Origin: Vespula vulgaris
Taxonomy: Eukaryota > Arthropoda > Insecta > Hymenoptera > Vespidae
Assembly: GCF_905475345.1 (NCBI RefSeq)
Contig: NC_066596.1
Coordinates: forward strand, 5,395,001-5,459,000
DNA length: 64,000 bases
Direction: 5' to 3'
Every line of letters begins with the position of its first letter. The first letter of the stretch is position 1. The notes below the pieces were generated by a model. The model saw nothing but the letters and a program-made list of their open reading frames with translations, did no database searches and was not told the DNA's origin. Made by a program: the position numbers and the translations under genes. Positions 1 to 29,441 of this stretch are shown here, in pieces.

Positions 1-433
1 AGCTTGGGCGAAAGTCGAAACGATATTTTTCTTTCGAGCAAATTTGCCGCTGTTGCAACTACGAAGAACTCATTCTCCCGGAAGGAAGATCTGAAGGTTT
101 CTCTCCCTCCCTTACTACCCTTTTTCTTTTCTTTTTCATTTTCTACGTTTCTTTCCCTTTTCTCAGCTTCCTCTCCTACTCTCTATTCCATTCTCTTTCT
201 CTTTCTCCTTCTCTTTCTCCCTCTCCCTTTCTCCTCTTGGCAGTACTAACCCGTCAAATTTTTCATCGGGAGCAAGTGATCTCCGAGTTTTTATTTTCCT
301 CAGGCCGGCTTCGCGATGGGGGTTCCCATCAGTCCAGAAGTAATGACTCGCTATTCTCCAGCCGCCCGGGGGATCAATTATTTTGAATCTAATGCGACAG
401 GATAAATTGCATCCCACGGAAGGCTCCTTAGCC

Positions 434-460
434 TCCCCACCCACCCACCCACCCACCACC
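434..460 (+). repeat. CCCA tandem repeat
   Basis: This is a run of CCCA units with four or more C-tracts spaced by single A residues. Its complement has the G-tract layout of a possible G-quadruplex. Confidence 0.8.
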
Positions 461-3239
461 AATTCCCACTTTCCACCTTTTTCACCCACTCCAAGCCTCA
501 TCCACCCCTTCCGTTAACTTCCCCTTCGTTCCCCTCCCTTTTCAGTCTCCTAGTAGAATAGTTAGCTACCCTTCTCTTGCCTTTTCTATTCCTTTCGAAA
601 CTCCCTCGTATTCCACGAGGAGATGTCGGTAAACGAGGAAGACGATTTTGAGGTTAGGAACACGATTCTCTATCGAAGACCACCCTCCCCATACACTCCC
701 TTCGCCCACTAACCTTCCCACCAACATCCCACCCCACCTACCACGACCCTCGACCCCTGCCCGACCGAACTGGCTGAACGTTTAACTCAAGCGAATGAAC
801 ACGCGATCGAGTTTTAGATTCGACGTTTTTTTCTTCTCCTTTTTTCTCTCTTTCTTTTCTCTTCTTTTCTCTCTTTTCTTTCTTTTTCTCTCTTTTTTCA
901 CCTTTAAAACCGATTTTCTCATGAACGTGCGAAAGAGAAATAGTGGGTATTTCAAGAGGACAGGTTCCATTTCATTTTTCCTTTTTTGTAGGTTTTTCAT
1001 TTTTCTTCTAGCCTTTCTTTTTCTTTTCTTTTTTCCTTTTGGTTTCCTTTCCTCTTCTCTTTTCTTTCCTCTTCTTTTTCTTTTCTTTTTTAAATATAAA
1101 AATAGAGAAGAAACTCTCGTTAAATACGAAACGTCTATCTAAAAATCCTATTGCTCGTTAAATGCTTATAATAAATAGGAAGAGCGGCAGAGAGAAAGAG
1201 AGAAAAAAGAAATGGATTAAAGAATATGCAACGTTGGAAGGATAATGGAAAGTACTACTATCTACTTACTATTAGTCTCAAAGGAATAACTGTGTACGAG
1301 AGAAAGAAAGACAAAGATAGAGAGAGAGAGAGAAAGAGGGAAAGAGAGAGAAAAAACTTTGAAAAACAAAACTAGGTGGTAAGCTGAACGTTGTCGCGTC
1401 ATCCTCGTAACCTTTTGCATGCACCGAGAGCTTTTCTAACTCTTAAACTTCCGTCTTCCTCGTTATAGTAAATGGTCTGTCTTTGTGGTTGAACAAACAG
1501 TTACACAAAGATAAACGAAGGCAACGGAGAGTACTCGAGCAGTCGTCTCGAGATGGTTTCGAGGACCTAGAATCCGCCGGCCCTTGTCCACTCTCCTTCG
1601 TCCCTTTTGCTCTTAAACCGAGTAGAACTCGATGCTTCAGGCAGGTCCATCGTGATCCTCCGATCTCATCAACGGTCCATCCCTTGTGGATCTCATTTGA
1701 AGAAAGTGAATAAAATATGACGAGTCTTTTGTTACTTAAACTTTATAACGTCCAAGAATTGTAAGCTCGTTAGATATTTCATAAAATCAAATTTATCCAA
1801 GTTTATGTTCTTTCGTGTTTGAGGAAAAAATATAATATTTGTCATTGATTCCGTTCGCACTCCTATCTACCTTCATGCGATAGACTGATATCGAGTAGGC
1901 CAAAAATGTCTAACTTAGTTAAAACCTTCTATACTTATAGTTGTATAATCCGAGAAAGAAAAAATACCAAAGAAATTATGTTAAAAAGTTTCGAAAAAAG
2001 AGTAATTGATTTTTAATATCACCCGACAACTTTTGACCCGTCCTGTACTTGGATGAGCACTCGAATACTTGGATTCCTTTCCTGATATATTTTTCTAATA
2101 AATTTTGATACATGTACGAAGATAATAATATACGAATATCGGAAGGAATTAGCTAATGCGAATTTGGCAGATATCTTTTAAATCGTCTAATTCTTTTTCA
2201 TAGAAGGGCTATATCCTCGTCGTCTATATAAATTCTTAAGAGTACCATTATCTCTCGAGGACATATTGAGATAGGTCACTTGGGTCTTACGTTAAAGAAG
2301 AACAATCGAAACTCTCGATGTGACACGAGGGTTCTCATTAAAGAGGAAAACTTGATTAGAAATCTGATATATGGTATCTCCTTTCAAAGCCTTTCGATTA
2401 AATTTATATCTATTTATTCTGTGCATATATATATATATATAATATATATAATATATACTTAATTACATTGTAACTCTAAACATTAATTCCCGATCGGGTT
2501 CCTTATTAAAATGATATTCCATGGTAAATCTAGGATTAATGTATAATATTCAAAATCTTGATGTTCATTTTTCGAGGTAGACCTTTCTGTGACGCACCGT
2601 GTAATCATCGAATATTGCGCTCTCGTTTATATAGCTAAGAGGCAAGACGTCGTCGTGGCGATATCAAGCGAATAGCTTTTGCTACCCTGCATTATATACG
2701 CCGCACGCGATGTCGCGTCCGTATATTAGCGTATCAATGTCTCGCAGGATCGATCAAAACGCAGGACTATCTTCCTTTCGCGATCGACGTGGAAGGCAAA
2801 CGATTAACTACTACCACAGCGGTAATCCTCTCCTGTATAACATTCATCTTTTTTTTTTTATTCTTCTATTTCTCCATTTTTCCTCTTTGTTTTTTTGAGA
2901 CAGGAAACACTACAGAAAGAAAGAACAAAATATCCATTGTTAACGAGAAAAAAGAGAAGAAGAGTCTGTGAAAAGTGGGAAGAGGATGAAAAAAGGAAAG
3001 AAAAAAATGACTAAACTTCAAATTGGATACAAGTATCAACGAATCGTATCTCAGATCAAGGGATCTTTGATTCTTATCTCGCTAAGATCTCGCTAAGATA
3101 TAACAATGATTATGCGCGCGCTGATCCATTGTCTTGTCATTCAACCTCCTTTGTTCTCTTTCTTTACCAGTTTCCCTTTCTCATCTTTTCAACCTCTTCA
3201 ACCGCATCCTTCTTACTTTTCCTGCTTTCTCTTTCTCTA

Positions 3240-3242
3240 TCT

Positions 3243-3282
<40 letters not shown>

Positions 3283-3296
3283 ATCTCTCTATTCCC
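3240..3296 (+). repeat. CT microsatellite
   Basis: Interrupted CT dinucleotide run, followed at 3320-3415 by ATAC and AT-rich simple repeats. Confidence 0.85.
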
Positions 3297-3628
3297 ATGG
3301 CCTGGAAAGAAGATTTATATACATACATACATACATACATATCTACATTCAACATACATATACATATACGTACACGTACATATATTTTATATATTATATA
3401 TATATATATATTCCCAAGTATGATAGAAGAGTGTAAAGGGAGAAACGAGCTCCGCGAGAGAAGACCGCTGAAAACCATCTTCCGGATAACCGTATTATCC
3501 GCTGGCATTGTCTACGGCCAGCCAATTCGAAGTAATGAGACACAGTCGGTTGCGGAGAACAATCGACCTTCCTAGCGTGGCAGAAGCCGCGACGTGCCTT
3601 CCTACCTTCTACCCTAGGCTCCAACCAT

Positions 3629-3670
3629 CCAACCAACCAACCAACCAACCAACCAACCAACCAACCAACC
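3629..3670 (+). repeat. CCAA tetranucleotide microsatellite
   Basis: About ten tandem CCAA units without interruption. Confidence 0.9.
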
Positions 3671-4581
3671 CCTACCTCCCACCCACCCAAACCCTACCAA
3701 CCTTCGTCTCATCTTCTCTCTGTTCGCGCCAACTTTCTCTCTTTCTCTTCCTCTTCCTCCTTTTCCTCCTTCTCCCTCTCCTTCTCCTTTTCAACCTTCC
3801 TTACCCCTACCTTATCCCAGACAGTACTGCATCCGCTTTCGTCAGTCCCTTCACTTTATAAGGAGCACGTCAATCCTAAGGAGCATCCTGCACGTAAAGT
3901 CCACACCCTTTCTTCTTCTTCTCCTTCTTCCTTCTCTTCTCCTACTTTACCCCTTCTTCTTCAAAGCATAGTCACGAAATATTCGTATTCTTCGTCGTCT
4001 TGAAACGTAGAACATCGTGCAGCCTGCTGTACGTGTCCTCGCTATTATTACTCGCACGAGCTACGAATACAAGTATAACCAGTATAACCGAAATATTCTT
4101 ATTTCAAGTTACCTACCGTAAAACCTCTCGATAGTACAGATCTATATCCGATCTTTCATTTCAATATTATTAACCAATTATTAATTAAACGTGGATACCT
4201 TATTAAACGATATAAACCTGTTATAAATTAATACACTTATATAAAATATATCTCAAGCGGGACATAATAGTTTTTTAATAACTGGCTTAAGACAAGGATC
4301 AAAACAAAAAAAAAAAAGAAAAAAAGGAAAAGCTAACGAGTAAGCTTGGAAATATTCCTGTTTACTACTCCTCTATGACGAGTTCCCAGGCCTATGCCAT
4401 GGAAACTCGTTAAAAAGCTCTATTCGGTTCATTTGCACTCTTTTACTGGGAAAGTACCGTTACAGCATATACTGAAGTTTCTTAACGCTCCTACTCGTAC
4501 ACGCAACTCCGAACAAACAGCTTGGAGCTTTTATTGGAATATTACTTTCGACCGTTCTCCCTCACCCCTATCTTCCTCCCC

Positions 4582-4615
<34 letters not shown>

Positions 4616-4799
4616 TTCACTCGTTTGATCTGAAAACTACAAGTAGAGATTTATTGTTCTCCCAGTACTACCACGTTTTCCTGCGAAAGGATTGCTCGAA
4701 ATTCTCGCGGTCTCTCTTCAGTCCACACTATTTTTTTCTTGTCCTTTTTCTATTTTCCGTCTTTTTTTCTTTCGCCTCTCATCCTTTCGTTCTTTCTTT

Positions 4800-4855
4800 C
4801 TCTCTTTCTTTCTTTCCTTCCTTTCTTCCTTCCTTCCTTCCTTCCTTCCTTGATA
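4800..4855 (+). repeat. TTTC/TTCC tetranucleotide microsatellite
   Basis: Tandem TTTC units grade into pure TTCC units. Confidence 0.85.
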
Positions 4856-5048
4856 CCTTCAACGCTCGATACATATATCCAGTTGGACGTTATTCATAGC
4901 GTACTTCGATATTTCCACTTTTATCTCCGTCAGATACGTCTTTTATTCCTCGGGCCCAGTATGCATACTAAATCAGACGCTTACGAAGACTGGTGAATGT
5001 TCTAAGGGGGTGGGGCCTTTTCGGTGAATCTCTTTCTCTTTCTCTCCC

Positions 5049-5087
<39 letters not shown>

Positions 5088-5518
5088 ATTCAAACTCCTC
5101 GACATGATTTAATGCCTTATTTGAAATTCTCCTGGCGTTTTGTATTCGATACTTTTACGTGTCACCCAATAGATATATACATACATACATACATAGAAGA
5201 TACCAGATCGTTTCTGTCTAGTTGACATCAATACCAACAAATCTCTCACTAAGAAACATACATAATGAACTCTTTAAACGATGACCAATATACTTTATTA
5301 ACCCTAAAATATTTTTTATCAGATAAACAGGTCGATATTCGATAAATACCAATTGATCTTATTTACAAATCGTACGAATGTCGACAGTATTGCCAATAAT
5401 TCCAATGATTTTGTTAAGAATGAAAACGTACGGCTGGAAAATAGCTGTTCCACTTTTTATTCCCTTCTCTTTTTCTCTTCTTTTTCTTTTACTTTTCCCC
5501 TTCGACTTTTTAACTCTC

Positions 5519-5519
<1 letters not shown>

Positions 5520-5566
<47 letters not shown>

Positions 5567-5570
5567 TCTT
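5520..5570 (+). repeat. CT microsatellite
   Basis: Nearly uninterrupted CT run of about 48 bases. Confidence 0.9.
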
Positions 5571-6142
5571 GTTCTTCTCGCGTGTATTTCGCACAAGTTC
5601 ACGATTTATGAACGTGCGAAACGGCAAACACGTAATTCCCACCTCGTCTTCTACACGTAGTTTCTTTCACTATTTTTACTTGGAAATCGAACTTACGACT
5701 GAGTAATCGAAGTATATACTTATATCGAATAAAAATATATATACATACATACATATATAGATACAAGTGAATATATGTACTCGCCATTAACCTTATAATA
5801 ATTTCATTAATCGAAATCGGATAACAAAAGTGGAAAAAACCAGTGTTAAAATATGATTAAGATTGAAAGTGAAAGACATCAGTTCAATAGATAATTAAAA
5901 TTAATAATAGATAATAATATTAATAATGGATAATTCAAATTTAATTTCTAAAGTTAGAATAAGGAAAGATCCCGGAGAGTTGGCAAGCTTTTAACTTAAG
6001 AAGATAATACAATAACGTTTCTAGTTAGTCTCATTTGAATTCGTTACATCCTAAAACCAAGAACACGCGAGTGTGCAGTAATTTATGAGTGATATACATA
6101 GGTATACCACGTTTAATATATATTCGCTTTTCAGTATATATG

Positions 6143-6146
<4 letters not shown>

Positions 6147-6185
<39 letters not shown>
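6147..6185. repeat. AT microsatellite
   Basis: Pure AT run of about 38 bases, self-complementary. Confidence 0.9.
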
Positions 6186-6190
<5 letters not shown>

Positions 6191-6601
6191 GATAAATATT
6201 TATTAATCATTAATATTCATTAATCATATCCATTATATTTAATTCTATATCATAAATAAATAGAGAATGATAGAGCTCAATCGTCGCAGAACATTAATCG
6301 TCCTTTCAAAAAAAAAAAAAAAGACAGAAAAAGAAGGAAAACTACAAAACATTACGGAGACATCGAATTCGATCGATTTTTGAAATACCACTTACAAGTA
6401 AAAAAAGCTGTTCACTATGTTGAAGAGGCGTTAGAATAGTCAAACCGTTAACGCATCGTACGAAAAGCCGGATTGTAAAGTTCCTCACAGGCTGTCCGGC
6501 ACTTTGCGACAATCGGCTTTGTATGTTTTAGTATTTCTCTAACATGCACAGGTAATTCTTGTTTTTAGAACATTGCAATTCCAATACTTAAGCTTCCTCT
6601 A

Positions 6602-6603
<2 letters not shown>

Positions 6604-6645
<42 letters not shown>

Positions 6646-6655
6646 TCTCTCTCTT
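6604..6655 (+). repeat. CT microsatellite
   Basis: CT run of about 40 bases with one CCTT interruption. Confidence 0.9.
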
Positions 6656-7075
6656 TTCATCATATAGAATGAGGATCGAGTTCTAAATCGTAGCTACTAT
6701 TCGATCGTACCTAGAAAAGGTCTTGCTAACTGCAGACTCCGCCATTTTGTTGAAACTTCGTCAGGCTGTTGAAACTCGAGGTAGTCGAGAGAGTCAAGAG
6801 AGATATCGACGATCTCTCTTTCGATCCTCTTTCGATCTCTCTCTTCCTCTCTCTCTTCCTCTCTCTTTCTTTCTCTCTTTCTCTCTATCATCCAACGACT
6901 CTTTTTCCGTTCTCTTCGAAAGCGGTGGGAACGCGTCAGGTGTTCAGACTATAATCCCTCAGACATCGGATGGTACCGATGGGGATAGCCCATGGCTCGT
7001 TGCAGCCAAGCCAATGGCGCAGGAACGTCCCCCAAACTCTACCTTCATCTCTTTTTCTCACTCACTTACTCCATT

Positions 7076-7077
<2 letters not shown>

Positions 7078-7115
<38 letters not shown>

Positions 7116-7140
7116 TCTCTCTCTTTCTCTCTTTCTCTTT
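7078..7140 (+). repeat. CT microsatellite
   Basis: CT run grading into TTTC and then GTCTAT-type repeats. Confidence 0.85.
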
Positions 7141-8944
7141 CCGTCTATCTATCTGTCTATCTGCTTCTCTTTCTTTTATTTTTAACGCAGTCTTCCTCTT
7201 TCGATTTTCTTCCTCGATTTTTTCCTTTTCTTCTTTCCAAAAATTTCGAACGGAGAAATTTCTTATTCCAAATTACATTCGTAGTAACATATTATATTTC
7301 AAAGAGAAAACAACGATCAATCAGTTTCTTCACTGACTTTCACAACATTCGTAAAGTCCAGCCACAGTGAAATTACTCCTAACGATAAATTCATTTCAAT
7401 TTGTTTTCTTTCTGTTTTTTTTTTTTTATTTTCTCTTTCTTTTTATTGTTTCTTTTTTTACCCCCATTTTTTCCGTTGCTTACACACGTGAAATCGCCAA
7501 AAGTTTTAATGGCACTTTCTCTGTCTCTCTCTCTCTCTCTCTCTCTCGCAAGCGCACTCACGCACACGAGATACAAAGAAGAAAAAAGTCATTCTCGCGC
7601 GTATGCACACATGCACATACGGAAATACATATGTATGTATAAAATACTTACATATGTACGTGCATAGACCCGAAACGAATGTTTCGCTGACGCTTGAAAC
7701 GGCAATGTAAGCGCTACGAAAAAGAAGTTTAACGAGGTACGAAGGAACAGAGAATTTCGCCGGGGATATTAGCAAAGTTTTTAAGAAAATGCTACGCTGA
7801 GTAACGTCTCTTCGATATAAAATACGTATACGCACACGTATATACGCACATATGAGTGTTATGTATGTATATATATATATATATATGCATATATACATGC
7901 ACGTGTGTTTACCAAAAGAACGAGAGAAAGAAAGAGAGAGAAAAAAAAGGAAAAGAGAGAAAGAAAAAAGTGGTAAAAAGATAGACATACGTACAAGTAG
8001 TAAAGGACGTGCAAAGATAGACAGATGACATGTAGAAACAGCCAGGTGACAACGGACAGGCACGGACATCCAGAGAAAACTAGAAAGAGACATACTACAA
8101 AGACAGATTGGTGGAAATAGAAAAAGACAGAGAAACGGAGGAACGGACAAATAAAGACAAACAGACAGAAGGTAGAAAAGGGTGAGGAAGAGAGACGGAT
8201 AAAGAGCAACTGCATCATCCGTCTTTCTCATCAAAGACTTAAACTTACCACCCTATTTTCTCCCTCGGTGCCCACTTTTCTCCTTCTCTCTTCCTCTCTC
8301 TCTCTCTTATTCCTACCCATTCTCTATGTTTTTCTGACCGAACGCGAGTCGCGTGCCGTTCGCTCTTAAAGTCTCTCTCGTGCTTTCGAACGTCGCATCG
8401 TTAAGCGACTAGTAGAAACCCAAACGCTATATCTACATCGTCGTAGTTCTTATACGAAGCGTTTGTGTAGGACAACATCAAACGATCGTTCTCTTTCTCT
8501 CTTCCTTTCCTGCTATTCTCTCTTTCTTTTTACCACACACCCTATCCTCTCCCCTTCTGAATGAAAGAAGAGAGAAATAGTGGTGGTCGAAGGAATGGCA
8601 AGAACATTTACGAGCGTAAGGCATAAATTCCCTACCAAGTATTCGTTCGTTTAGTCGGAATTTGCATTTGTTAATCGGTCATGTCGCAAAGCTTATCACG
8701 TTCTATTGAAGAAAAAAAAAAAAATAATAATAATAAAAAAGGGATAAAAAAAAACCAAGTCGCGATATATGTCCGGAATATTAAAGGTAAATCGCCTGAC
8801 CGTACTCCGATCTTAAACCCTCCTCGAATAATTTCTTTTATTTCTCTTCCCTCACTTTTCTTTCATCGACGATGGACTTCTAGGAATCAACTTCGTTCTT
8901 ATCAGGACACGAGGGAAGTGAAATTCTTTTTCTCTCGTTCTTTT

Positions 8945-9029
8945 TTCTTTCTTTCTTTCTTTCTTTCTTTCTTTCCTTCCTTCTTTCTTTCTTTCTTTCC
9001 TTCCTTCTTTCTTTCTTTCTTTCTTTCTT
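8945..9029 (+). repeat. TTTC tetranucleotide microsatellite
   Basis: About twenty TTTC units interrupted twice by TTCC; the reverse strand reads as a Lys/Glu/Arg repeat. Confidence 0.9.
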
Positions 9030-10242
9030 AATTCAGTGAAACAACAACAAGCTAAGAGATAGAAGTGTGACGATAAACAATAAACCGTTCGCACAAGTTT
9101 ATATTTAAAAAGAGTATATAGATTAGGTAAAATAGTATTCGCTAATAAAGGTGAAAGAACAAAGGAGAATATTGAATCGAACGTACTTTCATTTCACGAA
9201 AATAAATACCGTGTTGTTAAATATTTAGTAAAAAAAGAAAATACCATAGAAAATGTTTTATACGTTTCGCGTGAAACAAACTGTTCGTTGCCAATCAAGA
9301 CAAAACGAACAAAAAAAAAAGAAAAAAAGAAAAGAGGAAACAAAACAAAAAACGAAACGAAAAAATCAGAAAAATGAAAGAACATATCGATAAATATTCC
9401 ATCTCTTTATGCAAATGAATTTCCTCGTCGTAGTTTCGACGAATCAACACGCGAGTCCAAGCAAAGGTCTTTGATTCGTGTTTGCATGGCCATTAAAAAG
9501 ATTTCAAAAGTTCCTCCCACTCACTCCCTCCTTATACCCAAGGGAGGAATGAAATCGTTCGGTGAAAGAGATTTTCGGGACGGTCGTGATATATAATATC
9601 ATAGTTCATTGTCTATATCAGAAAGTTTAATGGAAAAATTACTGGACGAACGAGGATAAATGCAAAAGCAAATTGAAACATGAATGAGATAGCTGAAAGA
9701 CGACTAATAAGTAACAGCGATTGAATAATAAGCCAACAACGGCGTGTTGTCGTCTACGGACCTTCGGGCCATTTGCCACTTATCTCACAACTTCACGAAT
9801 AGCTAATGCAATGTCGGCCGCTCTTATAATTGTTGTTTACATTCGCAAATTCTAACAAATGTAGATTTCGAGTCTATCCAAAGGGAAATACAATCAACCA
9901 TGGAATTCTCATCGTGAAGCCCCAAGCCTCGTGAACGAAAAACCGTTCTATTCCTTTTTGCACAAACGTGTCCAGACAAATCACGCGAGATTGTGAAACG
10001 TCGATAACGTCCTGGGAAAATTGCGCTCTGAAAATTGTTCAACATGCAATTACATACATGCGAAATGAATAAATAATGTTGAATGAATATTTTTCATCGT
10101 CATTATGAAAATATGGTTTCAATGTAAAATTATCCGGTCTATATTTACGTATTTATAAGTTAAAAAATATAAATTTTATTTAGATATCTGACTATGTGTG
10201 TGTGTGTGTCCGTTAATTACTCTTCTATTTATCTAATTACAG

Positions 10243-25462
<15,220 letters not shown>

Positions 25463-27356
25463 CATCGATAAACATTGAACGAATTTTGTTCCTCGTTTCG
25501 AATAACAACGTTATCGGATGGGCTATGAGTAATCTGAAACGGTATTCGCGTATCATTTGAGCTTCGGCACTCTTATTAGATGACAAATCTTTGAAAACTA
25601 ACACTACCCGACACAAGACATTTCCGTTTGAACGTACGAGTCCGAACAACTTTCTAAGATCGTCTACGACGAGACGATAAACGGAAAGCGATTTGCGTTA
25701 TAAGATGTCCTGTCTAAACGCATTAACCTTTGCCGTTCTAGAGATCCGTGAACTTCCGTAAACGCTAACTAAAGGTTTCTTTGCTGCTGCTGATTGGATT
25801 GCGAACAATTAGCTACACGTTTTGCGCGAACACGATAACGTGTCAAATAAGAGAGACTGCCAGAGTATGCGTGCGTACGTGCGTTCGTGTGTGTGTGTGT
25901 GTGTATGTGTGTGTGTTTGCGTCTGTACATCGGACAAAAAAAAAGAAGATATTGGGCAAACTTACGTATTTTTCCTACGAGGGACACAGATTCTTTTTTT
26001 TTATTATTTTTTTTTTTTAGGAAAATCTTGTTCGTGGCCTGATAAACAGGTGCAAGCAATTCTCTTTTGAAACCCCACTGATTAAAAAAAAAAAAAGAAA
26101 GAAAAAGAAAAGAAACAGAAAAAAAAGAAAAAGGAAAAAAAAAGAAAAAAAAAAGAAAACACTTCCGTCGAATCATTTCCCTCGGCGTCAAGATCGGTTG
26201 ATGTGACATTAAGGGTACGTTTTGACGTGACAGCGAATCGTGACTCCTTCACGGTCATGACACTAAATTTTACGACTTTTTGTCGTCGTAAAAACTTAGA
26301 CGTCACGTTGTCGTGACATTGGACTCGTTGTCACGCGACATCATTGTCACGAAATCAAAAGGAGGCTTGATTTTTAACTAAATGTCGTGACGTCGAATTG
26401 CGTGAAAATAACATGGGTAGTTGAAGGGAGGGAGTAGGGCGACAAAAAAAGAAACGTCACGCTGTGTCGTACAATATCACGACAACAAAATCCATTACTA
26501 CTTTAATCGTCACGTAAAAACGTATCCACGTTAAACTTCAAATTTGTAGGAAAAGATAGCGAGTGTAAGAAAATCGAATATTGTAAGTAATTGATCATTA
26601 AAATTATATTAATCCTTGGATTCAATTAATTTATACGATTAGATGATAAATGTTATAATTTTGTCCAAACGACCGATCAAACGCAATCAATTGAAGCGTT
26701 TTAAACGACTTCAAATACTTTCCTTTCTATGAGTAAAAATTCATTGTGTACACTGTACAGTATTGTGAAATCGATAATATGTAATAAGCACGACATTACA
26801 GTACGATAAGTCTATCCACTGTACATAACAGTAACAACACAACAACAATAGCAACAACAAACATAATACGAATGAATACCTATTGAAATCATCAAGATTT
26901 TTACGGTGCTACGCTTGTTAGTCGATGATTGTTTCGGTTAAATAATGATAAGCGAGGAAAGCGTCTGCGTGATACGAAATAATCATTAATTTCGTCATTT
27001 ATAATCTAATCATCGCGGAGTATTACGAGCGTTTTTAACAAGACCATTTTGTGCAAAAAGAAATTTTGTAAATCGTCAAAAAAATCTCGCAATCGATTAA
27101 TTAACAACGTATATTGATCCTATTTTTAATCGAAAGAAAATTATCTCTCTCTTTCTCTCTCTCTTTCTCTCTCCGACAAAGTTATCATTCATATTTAATT
27201 GCTACAATTATTTCTTGTAACAAACGAAATCAATGATCGATAAGACACGTAACAGTGTTAATGTGAAATCTTATTCTATCTAACTGAAACAATTTTTCCG
27301 ACAATTTTTAGTATCGTAAATATGTTTTTCGACTTGGAAACGTAGCAACAAGTACT

Positions 27357-27440
27357 TATTATTATTATTATTATGATTATGGTTATGATTATTATTATTA
27401 TTATTATCATTATTATTATCATTATTATTATTATTATCAT
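27357..27440 (+). repeat. ATT trinucleotide repeat
   Basis: ATT units with occasional ATG/ATC interruptions. Confidence 0.9.
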
Positions 27441-27560
27441 TATATTACGTATATTTATCGAGGAAGAAAATTTCACGAGCGTGTAAGTTGAAAAGCGAGG
27501 AGTATGCTGATAAGAAAAAAAAAGAAACGCTATGCCTTTATGTGAATCCACTATCCGACG

Positions 27561-27800
27561 CTCTTCTTCTTCTTCTTCTTCTACATCTACATCTTCTACA
27601 TCTCCATCTTCTTTTTCTTCTTCATCTTCTATGTCTTCATCTTCTTTTTCTTCTTCTTCTTCTTCTTCTACATCTTCTACATCTCCATCTTCTTTTTCTT
27701 CTTATTCTTCTTCTTCTACATCTCTTACATCTCCATCTTTTTCTTCTTCTATATCTTCTATATCTTCATCTTTTTCTTCTCTCCTTCTTCTTCTTCTTCT
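27561..27800 (+). repeat. Composite TTC/ACATCT minisatellite
   Basis: TTC triplets with inserted ACATCT and CCATCT blocks; the block CTACATCTCCATCTTC recurs at 27596 and 27677 (81 bases apart) and in altered form near 27724. Open frames here (poly-Ser or poly-Leu) are repeat translations. Confidence 0.8.
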
Positions 27801-29441
27801 TCCGTACCACTTTCTTCTATCATTTCATTTACACTTGGAAACACACACAGTGAAAGAAAGCAATGACAATTATTATACTTTAAGTGATATTAATAAAAAA
27901 TGTAGATTAAGCCACTTTGCGTTTTTCTCTTCTCGTCAATAATTATTTTTCTTCTTTTACAAAGATCCTTACAAATTAATAAAAGCAAAAAAAAAAGAAG
28001 GGAAGAAAAAAAAACTTGAAGATATTTAGTTGCCTTTTTTTTTTTTAATTTTGCTCTCCGCTGATATTCCCACTCTATGCTTTTTTATTTGTCATACTTG
28101 CGACAAAATACGTGTGCGCACGTTGCTCGAATAAATTCCATCTGTGTCTCTTGTCTATGTTTATGTCTGTATATGTGTATGTGTACGAGTATTTGAGGGC
28201 CACTCATCCTCCAATAGATTTTCTTATCTCGGTATTAGTCAGAAGGTCAATATAGCAAATAACACGAAACGTAGTTATCCGTTATCACATGCAATTATCT
28301 ATTGCAGGAGCACAGATGTCAAATAATTTTTCCTATCAACAACAGTAATAGTAGTTAACATCAGCATCGGTGAATTACCTACTTTCTGCTAACAGTGGAC
28401 AGTCCCATGACGTATTGAAACGTTTATGTATATATGTATTCTAAATATGTTTTATCAGTAAAGAAAAAAAAAAGAAAGAACAATTCGAGTAATACTTAAA
28501 ATTTCCTTATGGGATTCGTATGAAAATATCCACTCGTATATTTTTGTAGATTCATACGAAAGTATAATAGAATTATTATTTTTTTTTTTTTTTTTTCATT
28601 GAGAGCAATAAAATAATGATCATACTTATCAGCATCATGTTCCAAGGAATTTCTACAATTTATATGTACGTTGGATGCAACCTGAAACACCTGATCTAAC
28701 AAGAAGAGTTTTTGGATCTTAATCAACTTTACAAATGGTGTATATAGTATGTCTTCATTAAGAGTTTTAATTCTGATAAGCTAAATCTCCTGATATAAAT
28801 CCATAAAAAAAAAAAAGAGAAAAAGAAAAGAAAATTTACAATTTTAACGATTAACACAAAGGATCATTTAGAGTACAAAAATAATTAAGAGACTAATCAC
28901 GTAAAAGAAAAGTTATAATATTGATGAAGCAAACGTGGTTAATAGGAATAAAAAAAAAAAATAAAAAAAAATGTATAGCCGTAACGACGAACGAAGAGAG
29001 ATCGTTTGGACTACGAAATTCTCAAAAAAAAAAAAAGAAAAAAAAAGAAAAGAAAAAAAAGTAATCGTAAAAAATTTCTCGAAAAAATTCTCTTAAGTAT
29101 CATTGATCCAAAAGATACGAACTTGTACACTTACACATTAGTCTTTGTTTTTCCTATGATCACAGTAACATATAGATAGCGTTTTTACGAGCAAGATAGA
29201 AAGAAAATGAAATTAAAAGATAGAAACAGAGACAGAGACAGAGTAGTAGAGATAGAGATAAAGAGAGAGTAGAAAAAAAAAAGAGATATAATGAAATGCG
29301 CGAAGGCGTCAAGCAGATGTTTGTGTCTTTCTCTCTCTTTCTCTCTCTCTCTCTCTCTATCTCTATCTCTATCTCATTTCTCTCTCATCGAAGCACTCGT
29401 GCGCGCGCGTGTGCGTATGCGATAGTCAGTTACCTTACGTT

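Larger units (their letters stand above)
1..10242. other. Noncoding, microsatellite-rich flank or 5' intron of the DDR gene
   Basis: I find no exon here with both protein-like sequence and usable splice sites. Long open frames are Ser/Leu/Phe or Arg/Glu/Lys translations of CT or GA runs. The stretch holds a C-rich CCCA repeat (434-460), a CCAA tetranucleotide run (3629-3670), many CT runs (near 3240, 4585, 5050, 5520, 6606, 7080, 7520), TTCC and TTTC runs (4805-4855, 8945-9029) and an AT run (6147-6185). The missing signal-peptide exon and promoter of the receptor gene could lie here or beyond the left edge; I could not locate them. Confidence 0.6.

Noticed and set aside
7506..8234. 242-codon minus-strand open frame that looks like a membrane protein
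   Set aside because: The hydrophobic look comes from pyrimidine-rich complement of GA and GACA-type repeats; it also runs through an AT repeat and a CT microsatellite.
27532..27942. 136-codon Ser/Thr-rich open frame
   Set aside because: It is the translation of a TTC/ACATCT minisatellite in intergenic DNA, and another frame of the same repeat is equally open (poly-Leu).
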